A stretch of DNA of 64,000 bases from Holophagales bacterium (GTDB lineage: Bacteria > Acidobacteriota > Thermoanaerobaculia > UBA5066). The position numbers and the translations under genes are program-made. The stretch is from positions 108,501 to 172,500 of the forward strand of contig JADKBZ010000011.1 of the NCBI GenBank assembly GCA_016714815.1, in the 5' to 3' direction. The notes under the pieces are model-generated. The model did no database searches, was not told where the DNA came from, and saw only the letters and a list, made by a program, of their open reading frames with translations. Positions 7,573-17,247 of this stretch are shown here, one piece after another. Numbering within the stretch: position 1 is the stretch's first letter; the number at the start of each line of letters is the position of its first letter.

Positions 7573-9645
7573 TCAGGTGAGCACCAGTCCTTCGTGACGA
7601 TTCACGGAGAAGCGGTCCGGGGTCAGTCGTTCGCACGTGCGGGCCGACTCGCTCGCGGGCGGCGACGCCGACCGGTTGCGCGCGCGGAGTGTACAGAACT
7701 CCGCATCGTAATTGTGAACGGGAATGACGATTCCGTCACCCGTCGTTCGTCCCATCGCGCGCGCGACGCGCCAGAAGCGATCGAGCGCGCGCCCCTCGGG
7801 AGCGAATCGTCCGAGGGGAACGGCGAGCGCGAGGTGCCTCTCCCCGTCGCTGAGAACGAGACGGCTGGCCACGAGCGCGTCGAGCGCGCGCTCCACCTCG
7901 TCGCGCGCAAAGCCGCTGGGCGTGCGGCCCGCGGCCGCCAGCTCGCGCAGGCTCTTCGCCGCGTCGCACGCCTCGTGGAGAGCGCGGGGAAGGCCCCGGA
8001 GCACGGTGAGAGGGTGGCGCGCGACGGGGCGAAGGTCCCACACGAGGAGCGCCTCGCCCGCCGGCACGCTGAAGAGCGCGCTCGCCCCCGCGGCGCGTCT
8101 CCATCGCGCGACCTCGAGAAGGAGCGGCGCGACGTACGTCCCGGCGTCCGTTCCGCCGCGGGCGCGGAACGAGAAGGAATACGCGAGGTTCGCGACGGCC
8201 TCGGGCGCGAGCGGGTAGACCGCGGCGTACGACGGCAGCGGCGCGACGTCGAGGAAGCCGAGCCTCTCCGCATCGTCGAAGCCGGGGCTGAAGCGGTCGA
8301 GCCGCAGGCCCGAGACGCCCGTCGGCGGAGAGAGGTGCGTCAGCAGCGGGACGAGGCGCGCCATCCGCGCGTACTCCTCGGGCGGCTCGTCGGGAAATCC
8401 CCAGAGGAGGTTCCACCAGGGCGTCACGCCGAGCTCGCGTCCCCACTTCAGGAGCTGGATGTTCTGGAAGGCGGTGACGCCCTTCCTCATCAGCTTCAGC
8501 ACGGCGTCGCTGAGGCTCTCGATGCCGGGCTGGATCCGCGTGACGCCTGCGTCGGCGAGAAGACGGACCTGGCCCTTCGTGAGGCTCGACTTCGTCTCCC
8601 AGAAGACGGGGGACGGGGGCGGCGACTTCGCGAGCTCGGGGAGAAGGCTCGAGAAGTAGCGCGTGTCGAGGATGTTGTCGACGACCTGCAGGTCGCTCTC
8701 CGGGTGCCGCGCCACGAGCGCGCGAAGCTCGTCGAGCGCCCGCGACGGCGACTTGCTCCGGAAGGCCAGCGTCGTGCCGTTCAGGCCGCAGAACGTGCAG
8801 TGGCTCTTCTGGCCCCACGAGCAGCCGCGCGCCGTCTCGAGGAAGAGGCCGGGCGTCCACTTCCCGGCGAAGCGGCTCCGCGCGAACTGCTCGAAGTAGT
8901 CCGTGTCGTCGGGGACGGGGAGGTCGTCCATCCGCATCACCGGCGGCGCGCTGGTAAAGAGGCCGGCGGCCAGCCGTGCGTTCACGTTCGCGGGTGTCGT
9001 GACGCCGGGGAGGTCGTCGACGGCGCGCCCCTCGAGAACCCGCTGGACGAGCTCGGGGAAGACGAGATCGCCCTCTCCCGACACGACCGCGTCGAGGAAG
9101 GGGAAGCTCCGGAGCGTCTCGGCCCCCATCACCCCTTCGCAGTTCGCACCGCCGAGGAGGACGAAGGTTCCGGGCGCCTCCTTCCGGATTCGCCTGGAGA
9201 GCGCGAGCGAGGCGACGTGCTGCTGGAAGACGCTCGTGAAGCCGACGATCCGCGGGCGGTGGGCGAGGACCTCGGCGAGACAGCGGTCGAGCAGCGGCGC
9301 GGCGCGCGACCGCGCGTGACGCAGGCCTTTGACGAAGGACTCGGGGACGGGACGCGCGAGCTCGCGCGCTCCCCAGCAGGCGCGGCCGAGGAGGATCTCG
9401 CGCTCCCACCTCTCGTCCGCCACCGGGTCGGGCCCGAAGAGCGCCTCGCGAAAGACCCATTCCCCCGCGAGCTCGCGGATCGAGCGGGTGCCGTCGGTGG
9501 CGATCCTCGTGTAGGGACCCACGCCGAGGACCTCGGCGAAGCGAAGAGTGAAGTGGAGGACCCGGACGGAGACGCCGAGCGGGGCCAGCGACGCCGCGAG
9601 GAGCGAGAGGCCCAGGGACGGGGTCATCTCGGGGCCGAACGGCAT
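7573..9645 (-). CDS. B12-binding radical SAM RiPP-maturation-type C-methyltransferase
   Basis: The 690-residue protein has an N-terminal cobalamin-binding-like Rossmann region (VGFTSVF...FVLLGGANCEG). A radical SAM domain follows with the cluster motif RGCSWGQKSHCTFCGLNG (Cys275, Cys283, Cys286; spacing CX7CX2C). That motif and the overall layout match the 'RiPP maturation radical SAM protein 1' group, which C-methylates or otherwise modifies precursor peptides. The C-terminal ~200 residues form a helical accessory domain. No nitrile-hydratase-leader or Nif11-type precursor was recognised nearby. The start is odd: the typical first beta strand (VLLVS) is encoded just upstream of ATG 9645, but I found no ATG, GTG or TTG in frame there. 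Confidence 0.85.
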   Translation of the reverse strand: MPFGPEMTPSLGLSLLAASLAPLGVSVRVLHFTLRFAEVLGVGPYTRIATDGTRSIRELAGEWVFREALFGPDPVADERWEREILLGRACWGARELARPVPESFVKGLRHARSRAAPLLDRCLAEVLAHRPRIVGFTSVFQQHVASLALSRRIRKEAPGTFVLLGGANCEGVMGAETLRSFPFLDAVVSGEGDLVFPELVQRVLEGRAVDDLPGVTTPANVNARLAAGLFTSAPPVMRMDDLPVPDDTDYFEQFARSRFAGKWTPGLFLETARGCSWGQKSHCTFCGLNGTTLAFRSKSPSRALDELRALVARHPESDLQVVDNILDTRYFSSLLPELAKSPPPSPVFWETKSSLTKGQVRLLADAGVTRIQPGIESLSDAVLKLMRKGVTAFQNIQLLKWGRELGVTPWWNLLWGFPDEPPEEYARMARLVPLLTHLSPPTGVSGLRLDRFSPGFDDAERLGFLDVAPLPSYAAVYPLAPEAVANLAYSFSFRARGGTDAGTYVAPLLLEVARWRRAAGASALFSVPAGEALLVWDLRPVARHPLTVLRGLPRALHEACDAAKSLRELAAAGRTPSGFARDEVERALDALVASRLVLSDGERHLALAVPLGRFAPEGRALDRFWRVARAMGRTTGDGIVIPVHNYDAEFCTLRARNRSASPPASESARTCERLTPDRFSVNRHEGLVLT

Positions 9646-9797
9646 CGAGACGAGGAGGACGTCGGTTGCGAAGGACGTGGATGCCGGCGAGCGCTTGCGA
9701 GTCAGGCCCCGAGGGTGCCGGGCGAAGGTCGGGGCGTCAAGGAGTCGCGACGTTCTCGCAGAACGAACCGTCGTCCGTGAGAGCCGTACACGGGAAC

Positions 9798-12700
9798 ATG
9801 GGTATCCCGCGCCACGTCCTCGCAGCCCTCGTCGCGCTCCTGACGGCGGCTGCCGCGGGCGCCGCGCCGGTGTCGTTCGGGAAGCTCTCCCTGGCCGAGG
9901 GCCTCTCCCAGAGCATCGTCGAGGGGATGCTCCAGGACCGGCGGGGATTTCTCTGGTTCGCCACCGAGGACGGGCTGAACCGATGGGACGGGTACCGGTT
10001 CACCGTCTTCCGCAACGTCGCGGGAAACGCGCGGAGCCTCTCTTACAACGACCTCAAGTGCCTCATGGAAGACCGGTCGGGCATGATCTGGATCGGAACT
10101 TTCGAGGGGGGGCTGAACCGGTTCGACCCGGCGACGGGCGACGTCACGCGATTCCGCAACGACCCCGCCGACCCGTCCAGCCTGCCCGCGAACATCGTCC
10201 GGGCCCTTCGCGAAGACCGCGACGGGCGGATCTGGGTCGGGACTCAGGGCGGAGGCCTCGGTCGCCTCGACCCGGGGACGGGACGCTTCGAGCGGTTCCG
10301 TCACGACCCGCGCGATCCGGCGAGCCTGGCGCACGACGACGTGAGGGCTCTCCTGATCGACGGAAACGGCACGCTCTGGGCGGGGACCTTCGGCGGCGGG
10401 CTCGACCGGCTCGACGCGGCCAGGCACGCGTTCGTTCACGTCCCGGCCGACGGAGGCGGGGCGGGAGCGCTTCTCGTCGACGCGCTCCTCGAGGATCGAT
10501 CCGGAACCGTCTGGGCCGGGACCTGGGGCGGCGGCCTCTTCGCGTACGACGGCGGCTCGGGGCGCCTCGTCCGGAGGCCGCGGGGCGCCGTCCTGCCGAG
10601 CAACCTCGTGAAGGCCCTCGCCGAGGACCACGACGGCGCGCTCTGGGTCGCCACCGACGGGGGCGGGCTCGTGCGCATCGACCGGAAAGCGGGCCTGACG
10701 GTCTACCGGCACGACCCCGCCGAGCCGCGAAGCCTCTCGACCGACCGGGTCTGGTCGCTTTTCGAGGACCGCTCGAAGGTCCTCTGGGCGGGAACCTACG
10801 GCGGGGGGCTGAACGCGCTCGACCTGGGGCGCAAGGAGTTTCTCCACGTTCGGCACGACCCGCGCAACCCCGCCTCGCTCGGGCAGGACATCGTCTGGTC
10901 GTTTCACGAGGACCCCGACGGGACTCTCTGGGTCGGAACGGACTCGGGCGGCCTCCAGCGCTGGGATCGGAGGGCGAACGCGTTTCGCGGCTACCGTCAC
11001 GACCCGTCGAACCCGGCGAGCCTCTCGCACGACACGGTGCGCGCGGTCCTCGGCGACTCCGCGGGAAGCCTCTGGGTGGCGACGAACGGCGGGGGGCTCG
11101 ACCGGGTCGACCGGGCCACCGGGCGTTTCGAGCATCACCGGCACGACCCGCGGGACCCGGGGAGCCTCGCCCACGACGAGCTCCGGGCGGTCTACGAGGA
11201 CCGCTCGGGGACGCTCTGGATCGGGACGTTCGGAGGGGGGCTGGACCGGCTCGACCGCGAGACGGGCCGCTTCGTCCACTACCGAAACGATCCTGCCGAT
11301 CCGGCGAGCCTGTCGAACGACTTCGTCCGCTGCATCCTGGAGGACGCCAGCGGCGCCCTCTGGGTCGGGACCCAGGGGGGCGGGCTGAACCGCCTCGACC
11401 GGACGACGGGCGCCTTCACGAGGTGGCGCGCGGACCCGGCCGACCCGCAGAGCCTCTCGAACGACTACGTCTTCGCCCTCCACCAGGACCAGACGGGGAG
11501 CCTCTGGGCCGGGACCTACGGGGGCGGGCTGAACCGGTTCGACCGGAAGACGGGGCGGTTCGAGCGGGTCACGGCGGCCGACGGTCTCGCGAGCGATCTC
11601 GTCTACGGGATCCTCGAAGACGAACGGGGGCGGCTCTGGGTCAGCTCGAACAAGGGACTCACCCAGTTCGACCCGCGAGAGAGGACCTTTCACGTCTGGG
11701 ACGCAGAGGACGGGCTGCAGAGCGACGAGTTCAACGGCGGCTCCTTCCACCGGAGCGCGCGGGGCGAGATGTTCTTCGGGGGGATCGAGGGCTTCAACGT
11801 CTTCCTTCCGTCCGAGATCGTCGTGAGGACCGATCCCGCCCCCGTGGTTCTGACGGAGCTTCTCCTGGCGAACAGCCCGGTCCCGGTCGGCGGGTCCGTT
11901 GGCGGCCGGACGCTTCTGACCCGCTTCGTCGGCTACACCGACGAGGTCGTCCTCTCCCACGAGGACGACCTCGTCTCCCTCGAGTTCGCCGCGCTCCACT
12001 TCACGGCGCCGCGGAAGATCCGCTACTCCTACCGGCTCGACGGCTTCGACCGCGACTGGATCCCGGCGGGGGCCCAGCAGCGGGTGGCGACCTACACGGG
12101 CCTGCCGCCGGGCGCCTACCTCTTCCGCGTGAAGGCGGCCAATCCCGACGGCGTCCCGGGAAAGGACGAGGCGCGGCTCCGGATCGTCGTCACGCCCCCC
12201 TTCTGGGGAACGTGGTGGTTCCGGCTGACGGCGGCGCTCCTCCTTGCCGCCGTCTCGGCGATCCTCCTCAGGCGGCGGATGCGCACCGTCCGGCTCGAGG
12301 CGGCGATGCGGGCGGCGCACGAAGCCCAGATGGCCGTCATGCCGCACGAGGATCCGGTGGTGGAGGGGTTCGAGGTGTCGGGCATCTGCATCCCGGCGTT
12401 CGAGGTCGGCGGCGACTTCTTCGACTACGTGACGGTCGGCCCGGACGGGTCCAGGCTCGGGATCGTCGTCGGGGACGTCTCGGGAAAGGGAACGCGGGCC
12501 GCGATGACGGCGGCGATGTCGGGCGGAATGGTGAACGCGCTCGTGCGCCACGGCGCACCGCTCGAAGAGGTGGCGGAGCAGGCGAGCGCCGCCCTCCGCG
12601 CGAAGATCGAGAAGCGGATGTTCGCGGCCGTCTGCCTCGCGACGCTCGATCCGGCGAGGCGCGAGCTGACATTCGTCAACGCCGGTCTCTGCGAGCCGCT

Positions 12701-13031
12701 CCTGCGAGCGGGGGACACGGCGACGTACCTCTCGGTCGAAGGGGCGTCGTTCCCGCTCGGCGCAAGCACCCGCGCGGTCTACAGGAGCCGGAGGGTCGTC
12801 CTCTCGGCCGGAGACGTCGTCGTCCTCTACACCGACGGGGTCCCGGAGGCGCAGGGACGGGATGGAGCGCCGTGGGGCTACGACGCCTTCGCCGGATTCC
12901 TGCGGGGCCTTCCGACCGCCACCCTGTCGGCGCGCGCGGTCCGCGACGCGATCGTCCGGGAGGTGGCGCGGGTCACGGGACGGCCGAGCCCCGACGACGA
13001 CGTGGCGGTCGTCGTCGTGAAGGCGCTCTGA
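9798..13031 (+). CDS. Periplasmic two-component-type propeller sensor fused to SpoIIE/PP2C phosphatase
   Basis: The protein has 1077 residues from the ATG at 9798. A signal peptide or anchor (residues ~5-25) is followed by about twelve to fourteen tandem propeller repeats of the form DRSGTLWIGTFGGGLNRLD, as in hybrid two-component sensors. A Y_Y_Y-type beta domain comes next, then one membrane helix (~804-824) and a cytoplasmic SpoIIE-type phosphatase domain (GDVSGKG near 891, YTDGVPE near 1011, DDDVAVVVV near the end). HTCS sensors normally pass the signal to a histidine kinase; here the output is a Ser/Thr phosphatase, probably acting on an anti-sigma-factor antagonist or similar partner. 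An upstream in-frame start at 9666 would remove the N-terminal position of the signal peptide. Confidence 0.88.
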   Translation: MGIPRHVLAALVALLTAAAAGAAPVSFGKLSLAEGLSQSIVEGMLQDRRGFLWFATEDGLNRWDGYRFTVFRNVAGNARSLSYNDLKCLMEDRSGMIWIGTFEGGLNRFDPATGDVTRFRNDPADPSSLPANIVRALREDRDGRIWVGTQGGGLGRLDPGTGRFERFRHDPRDPASLAHDDVRALLIDGNGTLWAGTFGGGLDRLDAARHAFVHVPADGGGAGALLVDALLEDRSGTVWAGTWGGGLFAYDGGSGRLVRRPRGAVLPSNLVKALAEDHDGALWVATDGGGLVRIDRKAGLTVYRHDPAEPRSLSTDRVWSLFEDRSKVLWAGTYGGGLNALDLGRKEFLHVRHDPRNPASLGQDIVWSFHEDPDGTLWVGTDSGGLQRWDRRANAFRGYRHDPSNPASLSHDTVRAVLGDSAGSLWVATNGGGLDRVDRATGRFEHHRHDPRDPGSLAHDELRAVYEDRSGTLWIGTFGGGLDRLDRETGRFVHYRNDPADPASLSNDFVRCILEDASGALWVGTQGGGLNRLDRTTGAFTRWRADPADPQSLSNDYVFALHQDQTGSLWAGTYGGGLNRFDRKTGRFERVTAADGLASDLVYGILEDERGRLWVSSNKGLTQFDPRERTFHVWDAEDGLQSDEFNGGSFHRSARGEMFFGGIEGFNVFLPSEIVVRTDPAPVVLTELLLANSPVPVGGSVGGRTLLTRFVGYTDEVVLSHEDDLVSLEFAALHFTAPRKIRYSYRLDGFDRDWIPAGAQQRVATYTGLPPGAYLFRVKAANPDGVPGKDEARLRIVVTPPFWGTWWFRLTAALLLAAVSAILLRRRMRTVRLEAAMRAAHEAQMAVMPHEDPVVEGFEVSGICIPAFEVGGDFFDYVTVGPDGSRLGIVVGDVSGKGTRAAMTAAMSGGMVNALVRHGAPLEEVAEQASAALRAKIEKRMFAAVCLATLDPARRELTFVNAGLCEPLLRAGDTATYLSVEGASFPLGASTRAVYRSRRVVLSAGDVVVLYTDGVPEAQGRDGAPWGYDAFAGFLRGLPTATLSARAVRDAIVREVARVTGRPSPDDDVAVVVVKAL

Positions 13032-13043
13032 GTCGTCCGGGCC

Positions 13044-13712
13044 TCAGAGGGGCCCGAGAGCGACGTCCCTGAGGAGGACGACGATCCCGGCGAGGACGTC
13101 GGCGCCGGGCCGGGTCCCGCCCACCGTGAGGCGTCGGGTGGCGTCCTTGAGCGCGCCGTCCTCGGCGTCGGGGTCCCCGAGGAGGTCGACGAGCGCGGCG
13201 ACCTGCGCCGGGAAGGCGCCCTGGACGGCGTCGTCGAGGGTCCTCGCCGTCGTCGGTGGCGCGCCGGTGCCGGAGAGGGCGGTGAGAGAAGCCTGGAAAG
13301 CCGCGGCCGCGAGCCGGGGAACGAGCCGTCCCGAGGCGAGCCGCAGGGCGGCGGCGGCGAGGCCGACGAGCATCTCCTCGCCCGCGGGCGCCGGGTCGGG
13401 ACCCAGCGCGGCGAGGCCGGCGGCCTCGCGGTGATAGACGTCGCCCGCGGTGTCGCCGGAGACGAGGCGGGCCGAGAGAGAGCTCAGGCGCGCCGCGACC
13501 CAGCGGACGAGGACCACGTCCGCCGCGAGCTCGCCGGGGGCGTTGCCCGTCACGAGAGCCAGGGTCCGGGCGGAGAGCGGGACGATGGCGAGCTGGTGCG
13601 CGAGGGTCGCCCGGTCGACGGGGCGGCCCGGCGCGGCGAGCTTCCTGGCGCCGACGGCGAACGCCGGCCCGGCGACGGAGCTGGTGGGTGCGGGGAGGGT
13701 GAGGACGCTCAT
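13044..13712 (-). CDS. Hypothetical Ala/Leu-rich protein
   Basis: The 222-residue protein is rich in Ala, Leu, Val and Arg and probably mostly helical. I recognise no family, signal peptide or catalytic motif. ATG 13712 begins MSVLTLPAP; alternatives are ATG 13745 and an upstream start at 13808, and none has a clear ribosome binding site. A TAAGAT hexamer on the minus strand (13786-13781) could be the -10 box. It converges on the sensor phosphatase gene with 12 nt between stops and is divergent from the acyltransferase at 13844. Codon use looks like its neighbours. Confidence 0.6.
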   Translation of the reverse strand: MSVLTLPAPTSSVAGPAFAVGARKLAAPGRPVDRATLAHQLAIVPLSARTLALVTGNAPGELAADVVLVRWVAARLSSLSARLVSGDTAGDVYHREAAGLAALGPDPAPAGEEMLVGLAAAALRLASGRLVPRLAAAAFQASLTALSGTGAPPTTARTLDDAVQGAFPAQVAALVDLLGDPDAEDGALKDATRRLTVGGTRPGADVLAGIVVLLRDVALGPL

Positions 13713-13843
13713 CTGCGGCTCGCGGCGGCGAGAGGAGCCCGCCATCGAAATGGCAGGAAGGTGATCCGCCGCCGCGGGGAATCTTACGCGGATTCCGCAT
13801 TGCAGCAAGAGCTTCCCCTGGATCGCATTACGATTCCGCGCCG

Positions 13844-14785
13844 ATGAAGCCGTCCCGCCCCGTTCCCCCGACCGCCGTCCGCCTCGTCGTCGGGAGCGTC
13901 ACTTTTCTCCTGTTCGCCACCAACACCGTCGTCCTCTGCTCCGTCCTCTACCTCGTGGCGCTCCTGAGGTTCGCGGTTCCCTTCGCCGCCTGGAAGAGTC
14001 GCGTCTCGCGCCTCCTCGTCGCGGTCGGCGAAGCGTGGATTGCCGTCAACACCTTCTGCCTCCGCCTCACGCAGCCGACGATCTACGACGTCCGGGGGCT
14101 CGAAGGGCTCCGCCGGGACGTCTCGTACCTCGTCGTTTCGAACCACCAGTCGTGGGTCGACATCGCCGTCCTGCAGGGGGTGTTCCTGCGGCGCCTCCCG
14201 TTCCTGCGCTTCTTCCTCAAGCAGCAGCTCATCCGGGTCCCCTTCCTCGGCGCGGCCTGGTGGGCGCTCGACTTCCCGTTCATGAAGCGGCACCCGCGCG
14301 AGGCGATCGAGAAGAATCCCGCGCTGCGCCTGGAGGACCTCGAGGCGACCCGCCGGGCCTGCGAGAAGTTCCGCCACGCGCCGGTCGCGATCCTGAACTT
14401 CGTGGAGGGGACCCGGTTCACCCCTGCCAAGCACGCCCGGTGCGGTGCGGAATTCCGCCACCTTCTCGCACCGAAGGCGGGGGGCCTCGCCTTCGCGGCG
14501 AGCGCCATGGGCCCGCAGCTCGCGGGGCTCGTCGACGTCACGATCGTCTACCCGCACGGTTCGCCGACGTTCTGGGACGCGATCTCGCGCGGGCTTCCCG
14601 AGGTCGTCGTCCGGGTGCGCGAGCGGGCGATCCCCGAGGGGTGGTACGAGGGCGACTACGCGGAAGACACCGCCTTCCGCGAGGAGATCCAGGCGGAGGT
14701 GAAGGCGCTCTTTCGGGAGAAGGACGCCGAGATCGTTTCCATCCTCGCCTCCCGGGCCCCCGGCGCCGGGCCGGCCGGGCGTTGA
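13844..14785 (+). CDS. 1-acyl-glycerol-3-phosphate acyltransferase-like membrane protein (PlsC family)
   Basis: The 313-residue protein has an N-terminal membrane segment (about residues 12-42) and a PlsC/LPLAT domain. The catalytic H(X)4D motif is NHQSWVD near residue 104, and the substrate motif FVEGTR is near residue 187. Length and motifs resemble the E. coli YihG-type acyltransferase subgroup, so it probably acylates lysophospholipid at the inner membrane. TACGAT (13829-13834) ends 9 nt before the ATG, compatible with a leaderless mRNA. The kup gene follows after 29 nt on the same strand. Confidence 0.85.
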   Translation: MKPSRPVPPTAVRLVVGSVTFLLFATNTVVLCSVLYLVALLRFAVPFAAWKSRVSRLLVAVGEAWIAVNTFCLRLTQPTIYDVRGLEGLRRDVSYLVVSNHQSWVDIAVLQGVFLRRLPFLRFFLKQQLIRVPFLGAAWWALDFPFMKRHPREAIEKNPALRLEDLEATRRACEKFRHAPVAILNFVEGTRFTPAKHARCGAEFRHLLAPKAGGLAFAASAMGPQLAGLVDVTIVYPHGSPTFWDAISRGLPEVVVRVRERAIPEGWYEGDYAEDTAFREEIQAEVKALFREKDAEIVSILASRAPGAGPAGR

Positions 14786-14814
14786 CAGGCCGCCTGCATT
14801 AGACTCCCGGCGCG

Positions 14815-16791
14815 TTGAAGACCGACTCGGGCGACTCCACGGGCTCCCATCCCGCATCCCTTACACCGTCCGGGGCCTTCGAAGCCGCCGCGGCCGGAAC
14901 GGAGAGGACTCACCTTCCGGCGGCTCCCCAGGGGAAGTACCTCGCCATCCTCACCGTCGGCGCCCTCGGGATCGTCTTCGGCGACATCGGGACGAGCCCC
15001 CTCTACGCCCTGCGCGAGTGCTTCACCGGTCACCACCCGATCCCCCCCTCGCCGACGAACGTCCTCGGCATCCTCTCCCTCATCTTCTGGGCGCTCGTCC
15101 TGACGATCTCGGTCAAGTACCTCGGCTTCGTCCTGCGTGCCGACAACCGGGGAGAGGGCGGGATCCTCGCCCTGATGGCGCTCCTCAGGCCGCCGTCCAC
15201 GACGGGCGCCTCGCGTCACGTCGTGCTCGTGGCGCTCGGCCTCTTCGGCGCGGCGCTCCTCTACGGCGACAGCATCATCACGCCGGCCATCACGGTCCTC
15301 TCGGCCGTCGAGGGGCTCGAGATCGTCACCCCTGCGTTCAAGCCGTTCATCCAGCCGATCGTCGTCGTCATTCTCATCGTCCTCTTCCTCATCCAGAAGA
15401 AGGGGACGGCGGGCGTCGGCGCGGTCTTCGGCCCCGTGATGGTCCTCTGGTTCGTCGTCCTGGCCGTGCTCGGCCTCGTCCACATCTTCGACGCGCCGAG
15501 GGTCCTGGCGGCGGTCAACCCGATGTACGGCGTCCGGTTCTTCACCGAGAACGGCCTCATCGGGTTCCTCCTTCTCGGCTCGGTCTTCCTCGCCGTCACG
15601 GGGGGCGAGGCGCTCTACGCCGACATGGGGCACTTCGGTCCGAAGCCGATCCGGGTCGGCTGGTTCCTCTTCGTCCTCCCTTCCCTCCTCCTCAACTACT
15701 TCGGCCAGGGGGCGCTCCTGCTGGTAAACCCGGCCGCCGCCTCGAACCCGCTCTTCGAGCTGGCGCCGAAGTGGGGCCTCCTGCCCCTCGTCATCCTCGC
15801 CACGGCCGCCTCGGTCATCGCCTCCCAGGCCGTCATCTCGGGAGCCTTCTCGCTGACGCGGCAGGCGATCCACCTCGGCTACATGCCGCGACTCCGGATC
15901 GACCACACCTCCGAGAAGGAGATCGGTCAGATCTACCTTCCCTCGATCAACTGGGTCCTGGCGGTCGCCTGCATCTGGCTCGTCCTGTCGTTCCGCACCT
16001 CGGGCGCCCTCGCCGCGGCGTACGGCGTGGCGGTGACGACAACGATGGGGATCACGACGGTCCTCCTCTACGTCTACGCCCGCGAGACGTGGAAGGTCTC
16101 GCGTGTCGTGGCACTGCCCGTCGCGATCGTCTTCCTCGTCGTCGACCTCGCCTTCTTCGGCGCGAACATCGTGAAGATCGGGAGCGGCGGCTGGGTTCCC
16201 CTCGCGATGGCCCTCTTCGTCTACACCGTCATGACGACGTGGAAGAAGGGGCGGATCATCCTGGCCGAACGGCTGCGCGAGGCGTCGCTCCCGGTCGACG
16301 TCTTCCTGCAGGACGTCGAGAAGCGGTCGCCGACGCGGGTGCGCGGGACGGCGGTCTTCATGGACCGCACGCCGGAAGGCATACCGCCGCCGCTCCTGCA
16401 CAACCTCAAGCACAACAAGATCCTCCACGAGCGGATCGTCTTCCTGACGGTCATCACCGACGAGGTGCCGCGCCTGAAGGAAAAGGAACGGACCCGCTCG
16501 GAGTTCCTCGGGCCCGGGTTCTGGCGGGTCACTCTCCACTACGGCTTCATGGAGAACCCCGACGTCCCGCGCGCCCTGCGCAAGCTCCGGCTCGACAACA
16601 AGGGCTTCGACCAGATGGACACGACGTACTTCCTCGGCCGCGAGACCCTCATCGCGAGCCAGCGGCCCGGCATGGCGCTCTGGCGCGAGCACGTCTTCGC
16701 CTGGATGGCCCGCTCCGAGGGCCGCGCGACGGCGTTCTTCAACATCCCGCCGGGACGCGTCGTCGAGCTGGGTCTCCAGGTCGAGCTCTGA
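14815..16791 (+). CDS. kup: KUP-family potassium uptake protein
   Basis: The 658-residue protein has the KUP signature GDIGTSPLYAL at residues 56-66 and about twelve hydrophobic helices in the first ~460 residues. A cytoplasmic C-terminal domain of ~180 residues is typical of Kup/Trk-type K+:H+ symporters. The start is TTG 14815. A TAGACT hexamer ends 9 nt before it and there is no Shine-Dalgarno, so the mRNA may be leaderless. The first ~40 residues are polar and low in similarity to the family, as is common in this group. The gene is followed by the long non-coding block with palindromes. Confidence 0.93.
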   Translation: MKTDSGDSTGSHPASLTPSGAFEAAAAGTERTHLPAAPQGKYLAILTVGALGIVFGDIGTSPLYALRECFTGHHPIPPSPTNVLGILSLIFWALVLTISVKYLGFVLRADNRGEGGILALMALLRPPSTTGASRHVVLVALGLFGAALLYGDSIITPAITVLSAVEGLEIVTPAFKPFIQPIVVVILIVLFLIQKKGTAGVGAVFGPVMVLWFVVLAVLGLVHIFDAPRVLAAVNPMYGVRFFTENGLIGFLLLGSVFLAVTGGEALYADMGHFGPKPIRVGWFLFVLPSLLLNYFGQGALLLVNPAAASNPLFELAPKWGLLPLVILATAASVIASQAVISGAFSLTRQAIHLGYMPRLRIDHTSEKEIGQIYLPSINWVLAVACIWLVLSFRTSGALAAAYGVAVTTTMGITTVLLYVYARETWKVSRVVALPVAIVFLVVDLAFFGANIVKIGSGGWVPLAMALFVYTVMTTWKKGRIILAERLREASLPVDVFLQDVEKRSPTRVRGTAVFMDRTPEGIPPPLLHNLKHNKILHERIVFLTVITDEVPRLKEKERTRSEFLGPGFWRVTLHYGFMENPDVPRALRKLRLDNKGFDQMDTTYFLGRETLIASQRPGMALWREHVFAWMARSEGRATAFFNIPPGRVVELGLQVEL

Positions 16792-16913
16792 CCCGGGACT
16801 GAGCGTCGCTCGTCCCTCCCGCGAGAGGGAACCGGAGAGACCGGGGAGACCGAGGCGCTGGAGCACCGGAGCACCGGAGAGACTGTCCAGGCCACTTCAG
16901 CGAGCCGCCCGAG

Positions 16914-17127
16914 CCGCGGGCGGGAGGGGTGTCCCACGGCGAGCCCTGCGCGCGCACGACCCGCATCGGCCCCGCTGCGCGGGCCGCCGGGGCGCGCGCG
17001 AACTCGCTTCGCTCAAACAGCGCGCGCGCCTGATCCGGCGGCCTGCTCGCGGAGCCGTGCGGGGCCCCGTGCGTGCTCGGACGCTCGCTCGCGGGACACC
17101 CCTCCCCGCCCGCTCACACCCCGCGGG
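16914..17127. repeat. Large GC-rich imperfect palindrome 1
   Basis: The outer left arm (16917-16935, CGGGCGGGAGGGGTGTCCC) pairs with 17093-17112 apart from one inserted base. Inner arms also pair in part (GCGGGCCGCCGG with GCAGGCCGCCGG in opposite orientation). The centre is a perfect 10-bp stem: GGCGCGCGCG at 16991-17000 and CGCGCGCGCC at 17021-17030, with a 20-nt loop. An 8-nt insertion near the right end breaks the symmetry before a terminal CCGCGGG. RNA from either strand would fold into a long hairpin. Confidence 0.75.
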
Positions 17128-17247
17128 TAGCAGGCTTCCAAAGGGCCGTCCGCCCTGTGTTTCCATTGAGGCGTTGGTCCTCTGTTCTGCGGACGCGCTC
17201 TGACCGCAGCGCGTCGTTCGTCCCGGTTCGCTCCTCGCCTGCTGTGC

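Noticed and set aside
9702..12551. 949-residue open frame antisense to the propeller-phosphatase gene
   Set aside because: Its repeats mirror the propeller repeats on the other strand and it has no domain; the sense gene has clear motifs.
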